A stretch of 64,000 bases of DNA from assembly GCF_042680685.1 (NCBI RefSeq), contig NZ_JBHUEA010000014.1:1-64000 (forward strand), in the 5' to 3' direction. The notes beneath the pieces were generated by a model. The model was given only the letters and a program-made list of their open reading frames with translations, was not told where the DNA came from and ran no database searches. The translations under genes were made by a program, and so were the position numbers. Every line of letters starts with the position of its first letter. The first letter of the stretch is position 1. Source of the stretch: Amnibacterium endophyticum. GTDB lineage: Bacteria > Actinomycetota > Actinomycetes > Actinomycetales > Microbacteriaceae. Below, one piece after another: positions 13,570-22,836 of this stretch.

Positions 13570-14724
13570 ATGCGAGCGCAGCGGATCGGTCGGGTCGTCG
13601 CCGCAGCGGCGATCGTGCTCCTGGCGTCGACCGGCTGCTCGGCCGTCCCTGCAGCGGTCGCGGGAAGCGCTCCGGACGATCTGCCCGAGTCGGTCCAGGT
13701 GGAGGGGAAGACGGTGCCGTACGCGGAACCGCAGCGGTGGACCGTCGCCTCGATCCCGGCGCGGTCCAGCCGCACGCTCCAGGTGTTCGCCACCGGCTCC
13801 ACGGACGAGGGCGGCAGCGCGTGCGGGCCGGCGGTGCTGCGCTTCCACGTCGAGGAGACCGCCGAGACCGTGCGCGTGCTCGTCGCCGGCTACCAGCAGC
13901 CCCGGCCGCAGAACCTCGCCTGCGCGGCCATCGGCTACGTGCCGTCCCCGCACCCGGTCCGCCTCGAGTCACCCCTCGGCGACCGCCGGCTGGTGGACGC
14001 CCACACGGGCAAGGCGGCGACGCTGCTGGTCGGCACCGACTACCCCGACATCCCCGTCCCGCCCGGCGCTCCGGCCAGGGCAGTGCTGCAGCCCGGCTGG
14101 GGCGACGGGCCCGTGCAGCGCCGCTGGACCTACCCGGACGGCCGCGCCCTGACGCTGCAGGTCCAGCAGCCGCGCCCCTCCAGCGACGTCGGCCCCTACG
14201 GCCGCACCGTCCGGCAGCGGCAGATCCACGGCAGCCCCGCCACCGTCTACGCCACCGGCGGGAAGGAGTACGGCACCACCCAGGTCGTGTGGACCCCGAA
14301 CCGGGAGCAGACGATCACCGTGCAGCTGTCCAACAGTCCGAAGCGGCAGTGGACCCTCGACGAGGCCACCGCGATCGCCCGCTCCGTCACGGACTACCGC
14401 ACCGCCGATACCGGTCGCCTCGCCCAGCCCAGCAGCCCCGGCACCGCCGCTGCGAGCTACAACAGCGCCGACGGCCCCGTCCGGCACGACCCGAACCTGT
14501 TCAAGAGCAGCGGCGTCCACATCGCCCTCGACTGCCAAGGGACCGGACGCGTCACCGTCACCCTCCGCGACACCGACTACCGCTTCGAGTGCACCAGCAC
14601 CCTCACCCACCACCTGCGCACGAGCGTCGGAGCACCCGACGAGCCCTTCTTCGTCGACATCACCGCCGACCCCGGCGTCCGCTGGGCCGCGACCCTCGCC
14701 CGCGCCTCGCTCGACGGCAGCTGA
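13570..14724 (+). CDS. predicted secreted lipoprotein
   Basis: A 384-residue protein from ATG 13570. The basic MRAQRIGR and hydrophobic core end in LLASTGCS, a slightly atypical lipobox with Cys23 as the lipid anchor, so the mature protein should sit on the outer face of the membrane. The rest is Pro- and Thr-rich with beta character; paired Cys residues at GSACGPA and NLACAA may form a disulphide. No catalytic motif recognised. Divergent from the 12711-13319 gene across a 250-bp gap with no feature I can support. Confidence 0.7.
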   Translation: MRAQRIGRVVAAAAIVLLASTGCSAVPAAVAGSAPDDLPESVQVEGKTVPYAEPQRWTVASIPARSSRTLQVFATGSTDEGGSACGPAVLRFHVEETAETVRVLVAGYQQPRPQNLACAAIGYVPSPHPVRLESPLGDRRLVDAHTGKAATLLVGTDYPDIPVPPGAPARAVLQPGWGDGPVQRRWTYPDGRALTLQVQQPRPSSDVGPYGRTVRQRQIHGSPATVYATGGKEYGTTQVVWTPNREQTITVQLSNSPKRQWTLDEATAIARSVTDYRTADTGRLAQPSSPGTAAASYNSADGPVRHDPNLFKSSGVHIALDCQGTGRVTVTLRDTDYRFECTSTLTHHLRTSVGAPDEPFFVDITADPGVRWAATLARASLDGS

Positions 14725-14870
14725 CCGTCCAGAGACCCGACACGACGGACCTCGCAACCACGGCGGCTGCCGACACGGGTGCGCGCAGGGAACCGAACGA
14801 CGCCTTCCGAACACTCCCTCAGTGAACGGCCGGATCGTCCGGATCGGCCGCCGACGGAGGGGATGGCGCC

Positions 14871-15614
14871 ATGGGTCGAGGCATGCGTACGACGGTCGGG
14901 GCGTGCGGGGCGGCGCTGCTGCTGGTCACGGGGCTGGCGGCGCCGGCCTGGGCGGCGCCGGGGTCCGCAGCCGCTCCGGCGGCGGCGCAGGGGTGCACCA
15001 ACAAGGGGACCGTGCCGAAGCACGCTCGGACGGTGGACATCGGCGACGTCGATCACGACGGGAAGGACGACACCGCCTTCTACGCGGCAATCCCCGGCAC
15101 GAGCGACGCCGACGGGCACTACGACTACGGCATCCACACCGCTGCCGGCGGGGTGATCAAGGTCCGGGACCGGATGACGGGGATGAACGTGCACGGCGGC
15201 TGGTTCTCCGGCACCGACGGGATGGGGTTCGTGGCGGTCATCGACGACACCGAGACCGCCACCCTCTACGCCTTCCGCGGCTGCCGGCTGATCCAGCCGC
15301 AGCACGTCGGCGGCGGCGCGTACGTGATGAAGATCGGAGCCCGGGCGAAGGGCGCCACCGGCGTCGCGTGCAACGACCAGAACGGCGGTGTCCTGCTCGA
15401 GCGCGCGACCGCGCGGAAGCGCAGCAACGGCAACTACGACATCGTGCGGACCGTCATCGATGTCAGCGCGGACGGCAGGACCGCGAAGCGGCAGGGCGGC
15501 AAGGGCAGCACCGAGGTGCGCTGGTCGAACCTGAAGCCCTCGGACCCTCGCGTGCAGCAGGCCCGCGGCAGCCACTGCAACGACGTGCCCAAGGTCGACG
15601 CCCGCCTGGACTGA
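14871..15614 (+). CDS. secreted protein with an EF-like/FG-GAP calcium motif
   Basis: A 247-residue protein with a Sec signal peptide ending near AWAA (residues 1-28) and an Ala-rich spacer. DIGDVDHDGKDD resembles the Asp-rich calcium loops of FG-GAP/VCBS repeats. Three further Cys residues in the mature part (FRGCRL, VACNDQ, SHCND) may pair with QGCTN. A role outside the cell, perhaps in binding or adhesion, is inferred. The start follows a GGAGGGG about 10 bases upstream. Confidence 0.65.
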   Translation: MGRGMRTTVGACGAALLLVTGLAAPAWAAPGSAAAPAAAQGCTNKGTVPKHARTVDIGDVDHDGKDDTAFYAAIPGTSDADGHYDYGIHTAAGGVIKVRDRMTGMNVHGGWFSGTDGMGFVAVIDDTETATLYAFRGCRLIQPQHVGGGAYVMKIGARAKGATGVACNDQNGGVLLERATARKRSNGNYDIVRTVIDVSADGRTAKRQGGKGSTEVRWSNLKPSDPRVQQARGSHCNDVPKVDARLD

Positions 15615-15800
15615 TGGGCCTGCCGCTCGCCGGAACCGAGCAGCACCAGCCGGACCCTCCACCGGTGCGCACGGGTCGACCCTGCGGATAGGGCGATCGG
15701 CGGCACGGGGCGCGGGCGGATGAGCCCCTCGGGAACCGGCGACGCCTCCGCCGTCCGAGCGGGTCGTCGCGCCCGCGCCATCCGGGCTTGCCGCCGATCT

Positions 15801-15825
15801 ATAGTTCGCATAGCATGCAAACTAT
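15801..15825. promoter_or_regulatory. operator palindrome at the GntR gene start
   Basis: Two 11-bp half-sites, ATAGTTCGCAT and ATGCAAACTAT, separated by AGC, with one mismatch between them. TATAGT at 15800-15805 may be the -10 element. The operator includes the first in-frame ATG (15815) and the first two bases of the chosen start (15824), so the transcript may be leaderless and is likely autoregulated. Confidence 0.65.
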
Positions 15826-16174
15826 GCTCATCCATCTCGTGGAGGGCTCGGCTGCGACGTTCGCCGAGCAGATCGTCGCGCAGGTGCGCATCGGGGCGGC
15901 GAGGGGCGACATCGTCCGGGGCGAACGGCTGCCGTCGGCGAAGGACCTGGCCGAGTCGCTCGGGGTCAACATGCACACCGTCCTTCGCGCGTACGACTCG
16001 CTGCGCGAAGCGGGCGTGATCGATCTGCGGCGCGGTCGCGGAGCGGTCGTGGTCGGCGGGGACGTGCCGGCGATGCGGACGCTGCTCGAGTCCGTCGCCG
16101 CGCTCGTCGAGGACGCCGGGCGTCTCGGGATCAAGCCGGGCGAGCTGTCGACGCTGGTGAAGGGCATCGGCTGA
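15824..16174 (+). CDS. GntR-family regulator, YtrA-type short form
   Basis: A 116-residue DNA-binding protein with an N-terminal winged helix: FAEQIVAQVRIGAARGDIVRGERLPSAKDLAESLGVNMHTVLRAYDSLREAGVIDLRRGRGAVV. The C-terminal tail of about 50 residues lacks a large effector domain, as in the YtrA subfamily, which usually controls a neighbouring membrane system. Its TGA overlaps the ATG of the downstream membrane gene. ATG 15824 is preferred; 15815 is possible. Confidence 0.85.
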   Translation: MLIHLVEGSAATFAEQIVAQVRIGAARGDIVRGERLPSAKDLAESLGVNMHTVLRAYDSLREAGVIDLRRGRGAVVVGGDVPAMRTLLESVAALVEDAGRLGIKPGELSTLVKGIG

Positions 16175-17148
16175 TGCGCGCGCTGAAGGCGTCGGTCGCG
16201 CTCCTGCTCGCAGGCGCGCCCCTGGCCGCGATCGTGCTCGCCGGTGTGGTGCTGAAGCCCCGGCTGGGCGCGGTGACGGCGTCGCACTGGTCGGGGACCG
16301 CGGTTCGCCCGGACGGATTCACCTCGACCGAGCCGATGTTCTGGACCTCCGCGGCGATCACGACCGTCCTCGGGGTGGGCGGGCTGGTCGGCGTGGTGGC
16401 CGTCGCGCGCGGTCGGGGGTCCCGCGTCTGGCCCGCGGTTGCGAGCCTGGCGGCGGGCCTCACCGCCTGCGCCTGGATCGCGGCCGCGTGGGCCACGGCC
16501 GATGCGGCCGACGTGCAGCGCGCCGCGCTCGGCGCCCGGCTCGCGATCATGCTGATCCCCGCGGCGCTCGCGGTCTGCGTCTACCTCCTCCTGCCAGCCA
16601 CCCCGGTGCAGGAGACCGAAGCGGCGACGGTTCCGGCGCTCCCCGCCGGCTCGGGCGACCGGCTGGCGTGGTCGGGGACGACCGGCAGCCCCGTCCTCGC
16701 GGTCGTCGTGTCGGTCGTGGCGCTGCTCTTCGCCGCGATGCTGGCCGCGGCGGTGATCAGCCGCGAGCCCGCGGTCGTGATCAGCGCGGTCGTCCTGCTG
16801 CTCGCCACGCTCGCGGCCCTGCTGCTCGAGCCCGTGCGCCTCACCGTCGATCGGCGAGGGGTCCGGCTCCGCTCCGCGCTGCTCCGGGTCCCGCTGATCC
16901 GGGTGCGCCTGAGCGACATCGCCGAGGTCGTCACCGACACGATCGAGCCGGCGCGCTGGGGCGGCTGGGGCTACCGCGTCTCCGGCGCCGGCATCGCCTA
17001 CGTCGCACGCAGAGGCCCGGGCATCGTCGTCAAGCGCCGCAACGGCACCGCGGTCGCGATCACCGTCGACCGACCGGAGGACCCCGCCGCGGTCGCCAAC
17101 ACCCTCAGCCGGCTCGCATCGAGCGGCAGCGCGCCGGAGCGCCGCTGA
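16174..17148 (+). CDS. DUF1648-type multi-TM membrane protein
   Basis: A 324-residue integral membrane protein. The motif around SHWSGTAVRPDGF after the first TM helix resembles DUF1648 proteins, which commonly pair with GntR/YtrA regulators. At least six hydrophobic helices precede a soluble C-terminal PH-like segment (VRLTVDRRGVRLRSALLRVPLIRVRLSDIAEV). Translationally coupled to the GntR gene by TGATG. Function not known; a cell-envelope stress role is inferred. Confidence 0.75.
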   Translation: MRALKASVALLLAGAPLAAIVLAGVVLKPRLGAVTASHWSGTAVRPDGFTSTEPMFWTSAAITTVLGVGGLVGVVAVARGRGSRVWPAVASLAAGLTACAWIAAAWATADAADVQRAALGARLAIMLIPAALAVCVYLLLPATPVQETEAATVPALPAGSGDRLAWSGTTGSPVLAVVVSVVALLFAAMLAAAVISREPAVVISAVVLLLATLAALLLEPVRLTVDRRGVRLRSALLRVPLIRVRLSDIAEVVTDTIEPARWGGWGYRVSGAGIAYVARRGPGIVVKRRNGTAVAITVDRPEDPAAVANTLSRLASSGSAPERR

Positions 17149-17200
17149 GCCGGGTGCCGAGGACGCCGACGTCCCGACCCTCCCGCCGACTCCGAGTCCA

Positions 17201-18436
17201 TCAGGCGATCGGCGGCACCGTCCGCGGTCGGATGAGGACCCAGAGCGCCGTCATGGCGAGCGTGCCGCCGACGACGGCGATGATGCCGATCGACGACGCC
17301 GACTGCGAGCCGATCACGCCGACGAGCGGGCTGACGATCGCCGCGAGGCCGAAGTTGCCGACGCCGAGCAGGCTCGCGGCGGTGCCGGCCTCCTCGCCGT
17401 GGTGGATCAGCCCGAGCACCTGCACGCACGGGAAGGCGAAGCCGCAGGCGGTCATGAAGACGAACAGCGGCACGATCAGCACCGGCAGCGGCGCGCTGTG
17501 GCCCGGCATCGTCAGCAGCGCGACCGCCGCGCAGAGCTGGGCGCTGACGGTGCCGAGCAGGATCCACTGCGGGCCGACCCGCCGCATGATCCGGGCGGAG
17601 GTCTGCGCGCCGATGATCAGCCCCACCGAGTTGACGGCGAACACGAAGCCGTACTGCTGCGGGTCCAGGCCGTAGACCTGCTGCAGCAGGAACGGCGAGA
17701 TCGACAGGTAGGAGAAGATCCCGGCGAACTGCATGCCGCCGACGACCGCGGCGCCCACGAAGACGCGGTCGGAAAGCACCCGGCCGAACCGCTCGCGGGC
17801 GCTCATCCGCTCGGCGCCGTGCTCCACGCGGGAGCGGGTCTCGCCGATCGCGAAGGCGGCGAGCGCGAGAGCCGCGGCGCCGTACAGCGCGAGCGCGACG
17901 AAGAGCCCGCGCCAGTCGAGCACGTGCAGCAGCTGGGAGCCGACGAGCGGCGCGAGCACCGGCGCCGCCCCGATGACGAGGCCCATGTTCGCGAGCATGC
18001 GCACGAGCCGGTGCCCGTGGAAGAGGTCGCGGATCATCGCCGCGGCCACCACGCCGCCGCCCGCGGCGCCGATGCCCTGCAGCAGCCGGAGCGCCGCGAG
18101 CACGGTGACGTCGGGCGCGAACGCGGCCGCCAGGCAGCTGACGACGTGGAGGCTCGCGGTCGCGAGCAGGGGGATGCGCCGGCCGATGCGGTCGCTCCAG
18201 GGGCCGACGAGCAGCTGGCCGAGCGCGAAGCCGAGCACGGTCGCCGAGAGCGTCAGCTGGATCGCGACGTCGGTGGTGCCGAACGCGGCCTGCACGGCGG
18301 GGAACGCCGGCAGGTACAGGTCGGTGGTGAACGGGCCGAGCGCGACGAGCAGCCCCAGGATCACCACGACGGCGGCGCGGGTGCGGGGGCGGAGCAGGTC
18401 GCCGGGGGAGACGACGGGCAGGGCGGCGGAGGTCAC
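17201..18436 (-). CDS. Bcr/CflA-type MFS drug-efflux transporter
   Basis: A 411-residue major facilitator protein with 12 predicted TM helices. Family motifs: GPFTTDLYLPAFP at the first helix, GQLLVGPWSDRIGRRIPLL (motif A) and RLLQGIGAAGGGVVAAAMIRDL, characteristic of the Bcr/CflA drug/proton antiporters. GTG 18436 with GAGGGA upstream is chosen because the longer reading is antisense to the LacI gene. Divergent from that regulator, which may control it. Confidence 0.85.
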   Translation of the reverse strand: MTSAALPVVSPGDLLRPRTRAAVVVILGLLVALGPFTTDLYLPAFPAVQAAFGTTDVAIQLTLSATVLGFALGQLLVGPWSDRIGRRIPLLATASLHVVSCLAAAFAPDVTVLAALRLLQGIGAAGGGVVAAAMIRDLFHGHRLVRMLANMGLVIGAAPVLAPLVGSQLLHVLDWRGLFVALALYGAAALALAAFAIGETRSRVEHGAERMSARERFGRVLSDRVFVGAAVVGGMQFAGIFSYLSISPFLLQQVYGLDPQQYGFVFAVNSVGLIIGAQTSARIMRRVGPQWILLGTVSAQLCAAVALLTMPGHSAPLPVLIVPLFVFMTACGFAFPCVQVLGLIHHGEEAGTAASLLGVGNFGLAAIVSPLVGVIGSQSASSIGIIAVVGGTLAMTALWVLIRPRTVPPIA

Positions 18437-18596
18437 GGCGGATCCCTCATGGATCGAGAGGTGGCGGGCGTCCGACACGGGTCCGCCGCGGCCGGGGACC
18501 CGGCGGCGGCGCAGGAGGTCGGCGGGAGCGTCCCTCCGGAAGCGCTTGCGGGGCAACCCGGCGCGCCGCGCGGGTTCCATCGTGGGAACATCGGGT

Positions 18597-19601
18597 GTGA
18601 CGGCGACGATCCGTGACGTGGCGCGGGCGGCCGGGGTCTCCGAGGCGACCGTCTCCCGCGCGCTGCGGCGCCTGCCGCACGTGGCGCCGGCGACCGCCCA
18701 GCGCATCGAGGCGGCCGCGGCCGCGCTCGGCTTCACGCCGTCGGACAGCGCCGCCGCGCTCGCGACCGGGCGCACCCGCCTGGTCTCGGTCGTCGTGCCG
18801 AGCGTCGTCTCGTGGTTCTACGGCTCCGTGCTCGAGGGCGTCGACGCGACGCTGCGGGCGGCGGGGTTCAGCGCCGCCCTGATCGATCTGGCGCAGGCGG
18901 ACGGGGTGCGCCGCCGGCTGACGGCGCGGGAGCTGCGCTCCGCCCGCCCGATCGGGCACGTCGTCGTCGGGTTCGAGCTCGACGCGGCCGAGCAGGCGCT
19001 GCTGCGGGAGGCGTCGGCGCCGATCGTGACGGTCGGCGCGCGGATCGAGGGGGTGCCGGGCATCGGCATCCCGGAGGAGCGTGCGGCCGAGATGGTGGTG
19101 GAGCACCTCGCGGCGCTCGGCCACCGCCGGATCGGGCACGTGGGCGCGGACCGCGAGGAGGGCATGAACCCGGCCGTCGGCGCGGCCCGGCGGGCCGCCT
19201 GGGCCGCCGCGGTGGCGCGGCTCGGTCTCGAGTCGCGGCCCGAGTGGTTCGGGTCGGGCGCCTTCCGGATCGAGGCGAGCCGCGACGCGGCGCTCGCGAT
19301 GCTCGGAGCGGCCGACCGGCCGACCGCGGTCTTCGCCGCGTCCGACATCAGCGCCTTCGGGGTGCTGCTCGCCGCGCAGGCGCTCGGGCTGCGGGTGCCG
19401 GAGGACGTCTCGGTCGCCGGGATCGACGACCATCCGTTCGCCGCGGCGCACGACCTGACGACGGTGCGGCAGTCGCCGCGCGAGCAGGGGGAGCGGGCCG
19501 CCCTCGTGCTGCTGCGCGGCCTCGGGGTCGGCCGGGGCGCCGTGCCCGCCGCCACGCCGCTCGAGCTCGTGCAGCGCGCGTCGACGGCGCCGCCCGCCTG
19601 A
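18597..19601 (+). CDS. LacI-family transcriptional regulator
   Basis: A 334-residue repressor. The helix-turn-helix at the N terminus is clear (TIRDVARAAGVSEATVSRALR, then the hinge LGFTPSDSAAALATGRT), followed by a periplasmic-binding-like sugar domain with VSVVVPSVVSWFYGSVLEG and the C-terminal signature VPEDVSVAGIDDHPFA. GTG start at 18597. It is transcribed away from the MFS gene and toward the aldehyde dehydrogenase gene; either could be its target. Effector unknown. Confidence 0.9.
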   Translation: MTATIRDVARAAGVSEATVSRALRRLPHVAPATAQRIEAAAAALGFTPSDSAAALATGRTRLVSVVVPSVVSWFYGSVLEGVDATLRAAGFSAALIDLAQADGVRRRLTARELRSARPIGHVVVGFELDAAEQALLREASAPIVTVGARIEGVPGIGIPEERAAEMVVEHLAALGHRRIGHVGADREEGMNPAVGAARRAAWAAAVARLGLESRPEWFGSGAFRIEASRDAALAMLGAADRPTAVFAASDISAFGVLLAAQALGLRVPEDVSVAGIDDHPFAAAHDLTTVRQSPREQGERAALVLLRGLGVGRGAVPAATPLELVQRASTAPPA

Positions 19602-19683
19602 GCCGCGGACCGGTCGCGGTCGGCCGGGCGCGGTACCGTCCGAGCACGCGCGGGGACGAGCCCGCGGTGGACGGGAGCGGTGC

Positions 19684-21051
19684 ATGTCCGACTACGCGGT
19701 GACGAACCCGGCGACGCTCGAGCGGGTCGCCGAGTACCCGGGCGCGAGCGACGAGGACGTGCAGCGGGCGATCGCCGCCGCGGACGGCGCCTTCCGCCGG
19801 TGGGTGCCGACCACGGCGCCGGCGGACCGCGCCGCGCTCGTGCACGCGGTCGCGCGGCTGCACCGCGAGCGGCGGGAGGCGCTCGCCGACCTCGTCGTGC
19901 GCGAGATGGGCAAGCCCCGCGCGCAGGCGCTCGGCGAGGTCGACTTCGCGGCCGACATCTACGACTTCTACGCGGACCACGCCGACGAGGTCACGGGCGA
20001 CACCCCGGTGGCGCACTTCGGCGGCGAGGGCGCCGCGGTGGTGCGCCGCAGCCCGCTCGGCCCGCTGCTCGGGATCATGCCGTGGAACTTCCCCTACTAC
20101 CAGGTCGCCCGCTTCGCCGGCCCGAACGTCGTCGTCGGCAACACGATCCTCCTGAAGCACGCGCCGCAGTGCCCGGAGTCCGCCGCTGCGATCGAGGCCG
20201 TGTTCCGCGACGCGGGCGCTCCCGAGGGCGTCTACGTGAACGTGTACGCGTCGAACGAGCAGGCGGCGGCGATCATCGCGGACCCGCGGGTGCGCGGCGT
20301 CTCGCTGACCGGGTCCGAGCGCGCGGGCGCCGAGGTGGCCGCGGTCGCGGGGCGGCACCTGAAGAAGGTCGCGCTCGAGCTCGGCGGCTCCGACCCCTTC
20401 ATCGTGCTGTCCACCGACGACCTCGACGCGACGGTGCGCGCGGGCGTCGACGCCCGGCTCGACAACAACGGGCAGTCCTGCAACGCCCCGAAGCGCTTCA
20501 TCGTCGTCGACGACCTGTACGAGCCGTTCCTCGAGCGATTCACGAGCGTCTTCTCCGCGGTGACCCCGACCGACCCGACCGACGACGACGCGGAGCTCGG
20601 GCCGCTGTCCTCCCTCGCCGCCGCCGAGCGGCTGCAGGCGCAGGTCGACCGGGCCGTCGAGCAGGGCGCGACGGTCGTCGCCGGCGGGCGGCGCGACGGC
20701 GCGTTCTTCCCGCCGACGGTGCTGACCGGGGTCGAGCCCGGCACCGACGTGTACGGGCAGGAGCTGTTCGGGCCGGTCGCGATGGTGTTCAAGGTCGCGG
20801 ATGAGGACGCGGCGGTCGCGCTCGCGAACGACACGGGCTACGGCCTCGGCTCGTACCTGTTCACGACCGACGCGGCGCAGGCGGACCGGGTCGCGGACCG
20901 CATCGAGGCGGGCATGGTCTACGTGAACCTCGTGCTCGCGGACGCGCCGGAGCTGCCGTTCGGCGGGGTGAAGCGCAGCGGCACCTCGCGCGAGCTCGGG
21001 ATGCTCGCCGCCGACGAGTTCGTGAACCGCAAGCTGATCCGCACGGCCTGA
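19684..21051 (+). CDS. NAD(P)-dependent aldehyde dehydrogenase, succinate-semialdehyde type
   Basis: A 455-residue ALDH. It has IMPWNFPYYQVARF and LTGSERAGAEVA for the cofactor fold, the general base in LELGGSDPF, and the catalytic Cys in NNGQSCNAPKRF. The sequence is closest in style to succinate-semialdehyde/aliphatic aldehyde dehydrogenases, but the substrate is not fixed by visible residues. It starts 82 bp after the LacI gene on the same strand. Confidence 0.85.
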   Translation: MSDYAVTNPATLERVAEYPGASDEDVQRAIAAADGAFRRWVPTTAPADRAALVHAVARLHRERREALADLVVREMGKPRAQALGEVDFAADIYDFYADHADEVTGDTPVAHFGGEGAAVVRRSPLGPLLGIMPWNFPYYQVARFAGPNVVVGNTILLKHAPQCPESAAAIEAVFRDAGAPEGVYVNVYASNEQAAAIIADPRVRGVSLTGSERAGAEVAAVAGRHLKKVALELGGSDPFIVLSTDDLDATVRAGVDARLDNNGQSCNAPKRFIVVDDLYEPFLERFTSVFSAVTPTDPTDDDAELGPLSSLAAAERLQAQVDRAVEQGATVVAGGRRDGAFFPPTVLTGVEPGTDVYGQELFGPVAMVFKVADEDAAVALANDTGYGLGSYLFTTDAAQADRVADRIEAGMVYVNLVLADAPELPFGGVKRSGTSRELGMLAADEFVNRKLIRTA

Positions 21052-21053
21052 CG

Positions 21054-21070
21054 GGTCGGCGGCGCCGACC
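21054..21070. terminator. short hairpin between convergent genes
   Basis: GGTCGGC and GCCGACC separated by GGC, between the convergent aldehyde dehydrogenase and riboflavin genes. There is no T tract, so terminator function is a guess from position. Confidence 0.35.
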
Positions 21071-21094
21071 TCCGCCTCGCTTCCGGGGCGGGCG

Positions 21095-21574
21095 TCAGGC
21101 GTCGCGGATCGCCCGCAGCACGAGCGCGGTCCGCATCGCGGCGTCGGCGGCCTCGGCGCCCTTGTCCTCGTGCGAGCCGGGCAGCCCGGCTCGGTCGAGG
21201 CCCTGCTGCTCGTCGTCGAGGGTCAGCACGCCGAAGCCGACCGGCCGGCCGGTGTCGAGCGCGACCCGCGTGAGGCCGTCGGTCGCGGCCTTCGCCACGA
21301 AGTCGAAGTGCGGCGTGCCGCCGCGGATGATCACGCCGAGGGCGACGACGGCGTCCGCGCCGGCCTCGAGCGCCGCCTTCGCGACCACGGGCAGCTCGAA
21401 GCTGCCCGGCACCGCGTGCTCGACCGCGGTCGCGCCGGCCTCGGCGATCGTGCGGCGGGCGCCCTCCAGCAGCCCGCCGGCGATCACCGGGTGCCAGGTG
21501 CCGTGCACGATCGCGACGGTGAGGCCGCTCCCGTCGATCGGCGCGCCGCCCTGCTGCCGTCCTGCTCCGCTCAT
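21095..21574 (-). CDS. ribH: 6,7-dimethyl-8-ribityllumazine synthase
   Basis: Condenses the ribityl-aminouracil with dihydroxybutanone phosphate in the penultimate riboflavin step. A 159-residue protein with family motifs GSFELPVVAK, ALGVIIRGGTPHFDFV and VALDTGRPVGFGVLTLDDEQQ. It begins at ATG 21574, overlapping the ribBA stop (ATGA), and is the last gene of the operon. Confidence 0.95.
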   Translation of the reverse strand: MSGAGRQQGGAPIDGSGLTVAIVHGTWHPVIAGGLLEGARRTIAEAGATAVEHAVPGSFELPVVAKAALEAGADAVVALGVIIRGGTPHFDFVAKAATDGLTRVALDTGRPVGFGVLTLDDEQQGLDRAGLPGSHEDKGAEAADAAMRTALVLRAIRDA

Positions 21575-22836
21575 CCCGCCCTCCGTCCGGTGTCGACCGC
21601 GTGCGGGCGCCCGATGAGGTGCCCCATGCGGTCCCGCTTCGTCTCCAGGTACCGCTCGTTGGCCGCCCCGACGCCGACGACGAGCGGCTCCCGCGCCGCG
21701 ATCCGCACCCCGTTCGCCTCGAGCTGGGCGATCTTGTCGGGGTTGTTCGTCAGCAGCCGCACCTCGTCGAAGCCGAGGTCGGCGAGGATCGCGGCGGCCG
21801 CCGCGTACTCGCGCCGGTCGACCGGCAGACCGAGCGCCAGGTTCGCGTCGAGCGTGTCGAGCCCGTCCTCCTGCAGCCGGTAGGCGCGCAGCTTGTCGAT
21901 CAGGCCGATGCCGCGCCCCTCCTGGCCCCGCAGGTAGACGACGGCACCGCCCTGCTGCTGCACCGCGTCGAGCGCCGTGGCGAGCTGGGGGCCGCACTCG
22001 CACTGCACCGAGCCGAACGCCTCGCCGGTCAGGCACTCCGAGTGCACGCGCACGAGCGGCGGCAGCGTGCCGTCGCCGTCCGCGACGAGCGCGACGTGCT
22101 CGTCGCCGGTCAGCAGGTCCCGGTAGGCGCGGGTGCGGAAGACGCCGTGCGCGGTCCGCAGCGCCGTCTCCACCTCGAACCGCACGCGCGGCGCGGTGCC
22201 CGGCTCGGCGGCCTCGCCCGCCTCGACCGGGTGCGCGGCGAGGTGCGCCGCGATCGCGGCGACCGTCGTGACGGGCACGCCCTCCCGCTCGCCGAGCTCG
22301 AGCAGGCCCGGCAGCCTCGTCATGGTGCCGTCCGGCGAGGTGATCTCCGCGATCGCCGCGACCGGCGCGAGCCCGGCCAGGCGCATCAGATCGACCGCCG
22401 CCTCGGTGTGGCCGCCGCGCCGCCGCACCCCGCCCTCGACCGCGCGCAGCGGCAGGACGTGGCCCGGCCGCGTGACGACGGCGGGTGTCGCGCCCGGGTC
22501 GGCCAGCACGTTCAACGTGTGCGCCCGGTCCGCGGCGCTGATCCCCGTCGACAGCCGGTCCGCCGCGTCGACGCTCACCGTGTAGGCGGTGCCGCGCGGG
22601 TCCTGGTTGTCCCGCACCATCAGCGGCAGGTCGAGGCGGTCCGCGACCGCGTTCGGCATCGGGGCGCAGATGAACCCCGACGAGTGGGCGACGATCCACG
22701 CGATCGTCTCGGGCGTCGCGAGCGCGGCGGAGACGATCGCGTCGCCCTCGTTCTCGCGCTCCTCGTCGTCGGCCACGATCACGACGCGGCCCTCGCGGAG
22801 CGCCGCGACGACCTCCTCCACCGGTGCGAGCGGCAT
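21571..22836 (-). CDS. ribBA: bifunctional DHBP synthase/GTP cyclohydrolase II
   Basis: Makes both riboflavin precursors. Residues 1-200 are dihydroxybutanone-phosphate synthase (VIVADDEERENEGD, HTLNVLADPGATPAVV, RRGGHTEAAVDL). Residues 205-421 are GTP cyclohydrolase II with the zinc-binding HSECLTGEAFGSVQCECG and YLRGQEGRGIGLIDKLRAY. ATG 22836 overlaps the ribE stop by one base. The C-terminal extension ends in Arg-rich sequence. Confidence 0.95.
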   Translation of the reverse strand: MPLAPVEEVVAALREGRVVIVADDEERENEGDAIVSAALATPETIAWIVAHSSGFICAPMPNAVADRLDLPLMVRDNQDPRGTAYTVSVDAADRLSTGISAADRAHTLNVLADPGATPAVVTRPGHVLPLRAVEGGVRRRGGHTEAAVDLMRLAGLAPVAAIAEITSPDGTMTRLPGLLELGEREGVPVTTVAAIAAHLAAHPVEAGEAAEPGTAPRVRFEVETALRTAHGVFRTRAYRDLLTGDEHVALVADGDGTLPPLVRVHSECLTGEAFGSVQCECGPQLATALDAVQQQGGAVVYLRGQEGRGIGLIDKLRAYRLQEDGLDTLDANLALGLPVDRREYAAAAAILADLGFDEVRLLTNNPDKIAQLEANGVRIAAREPLVVGVGAANERYLETKRDRMGHLIGRPHAVDTGRRAG

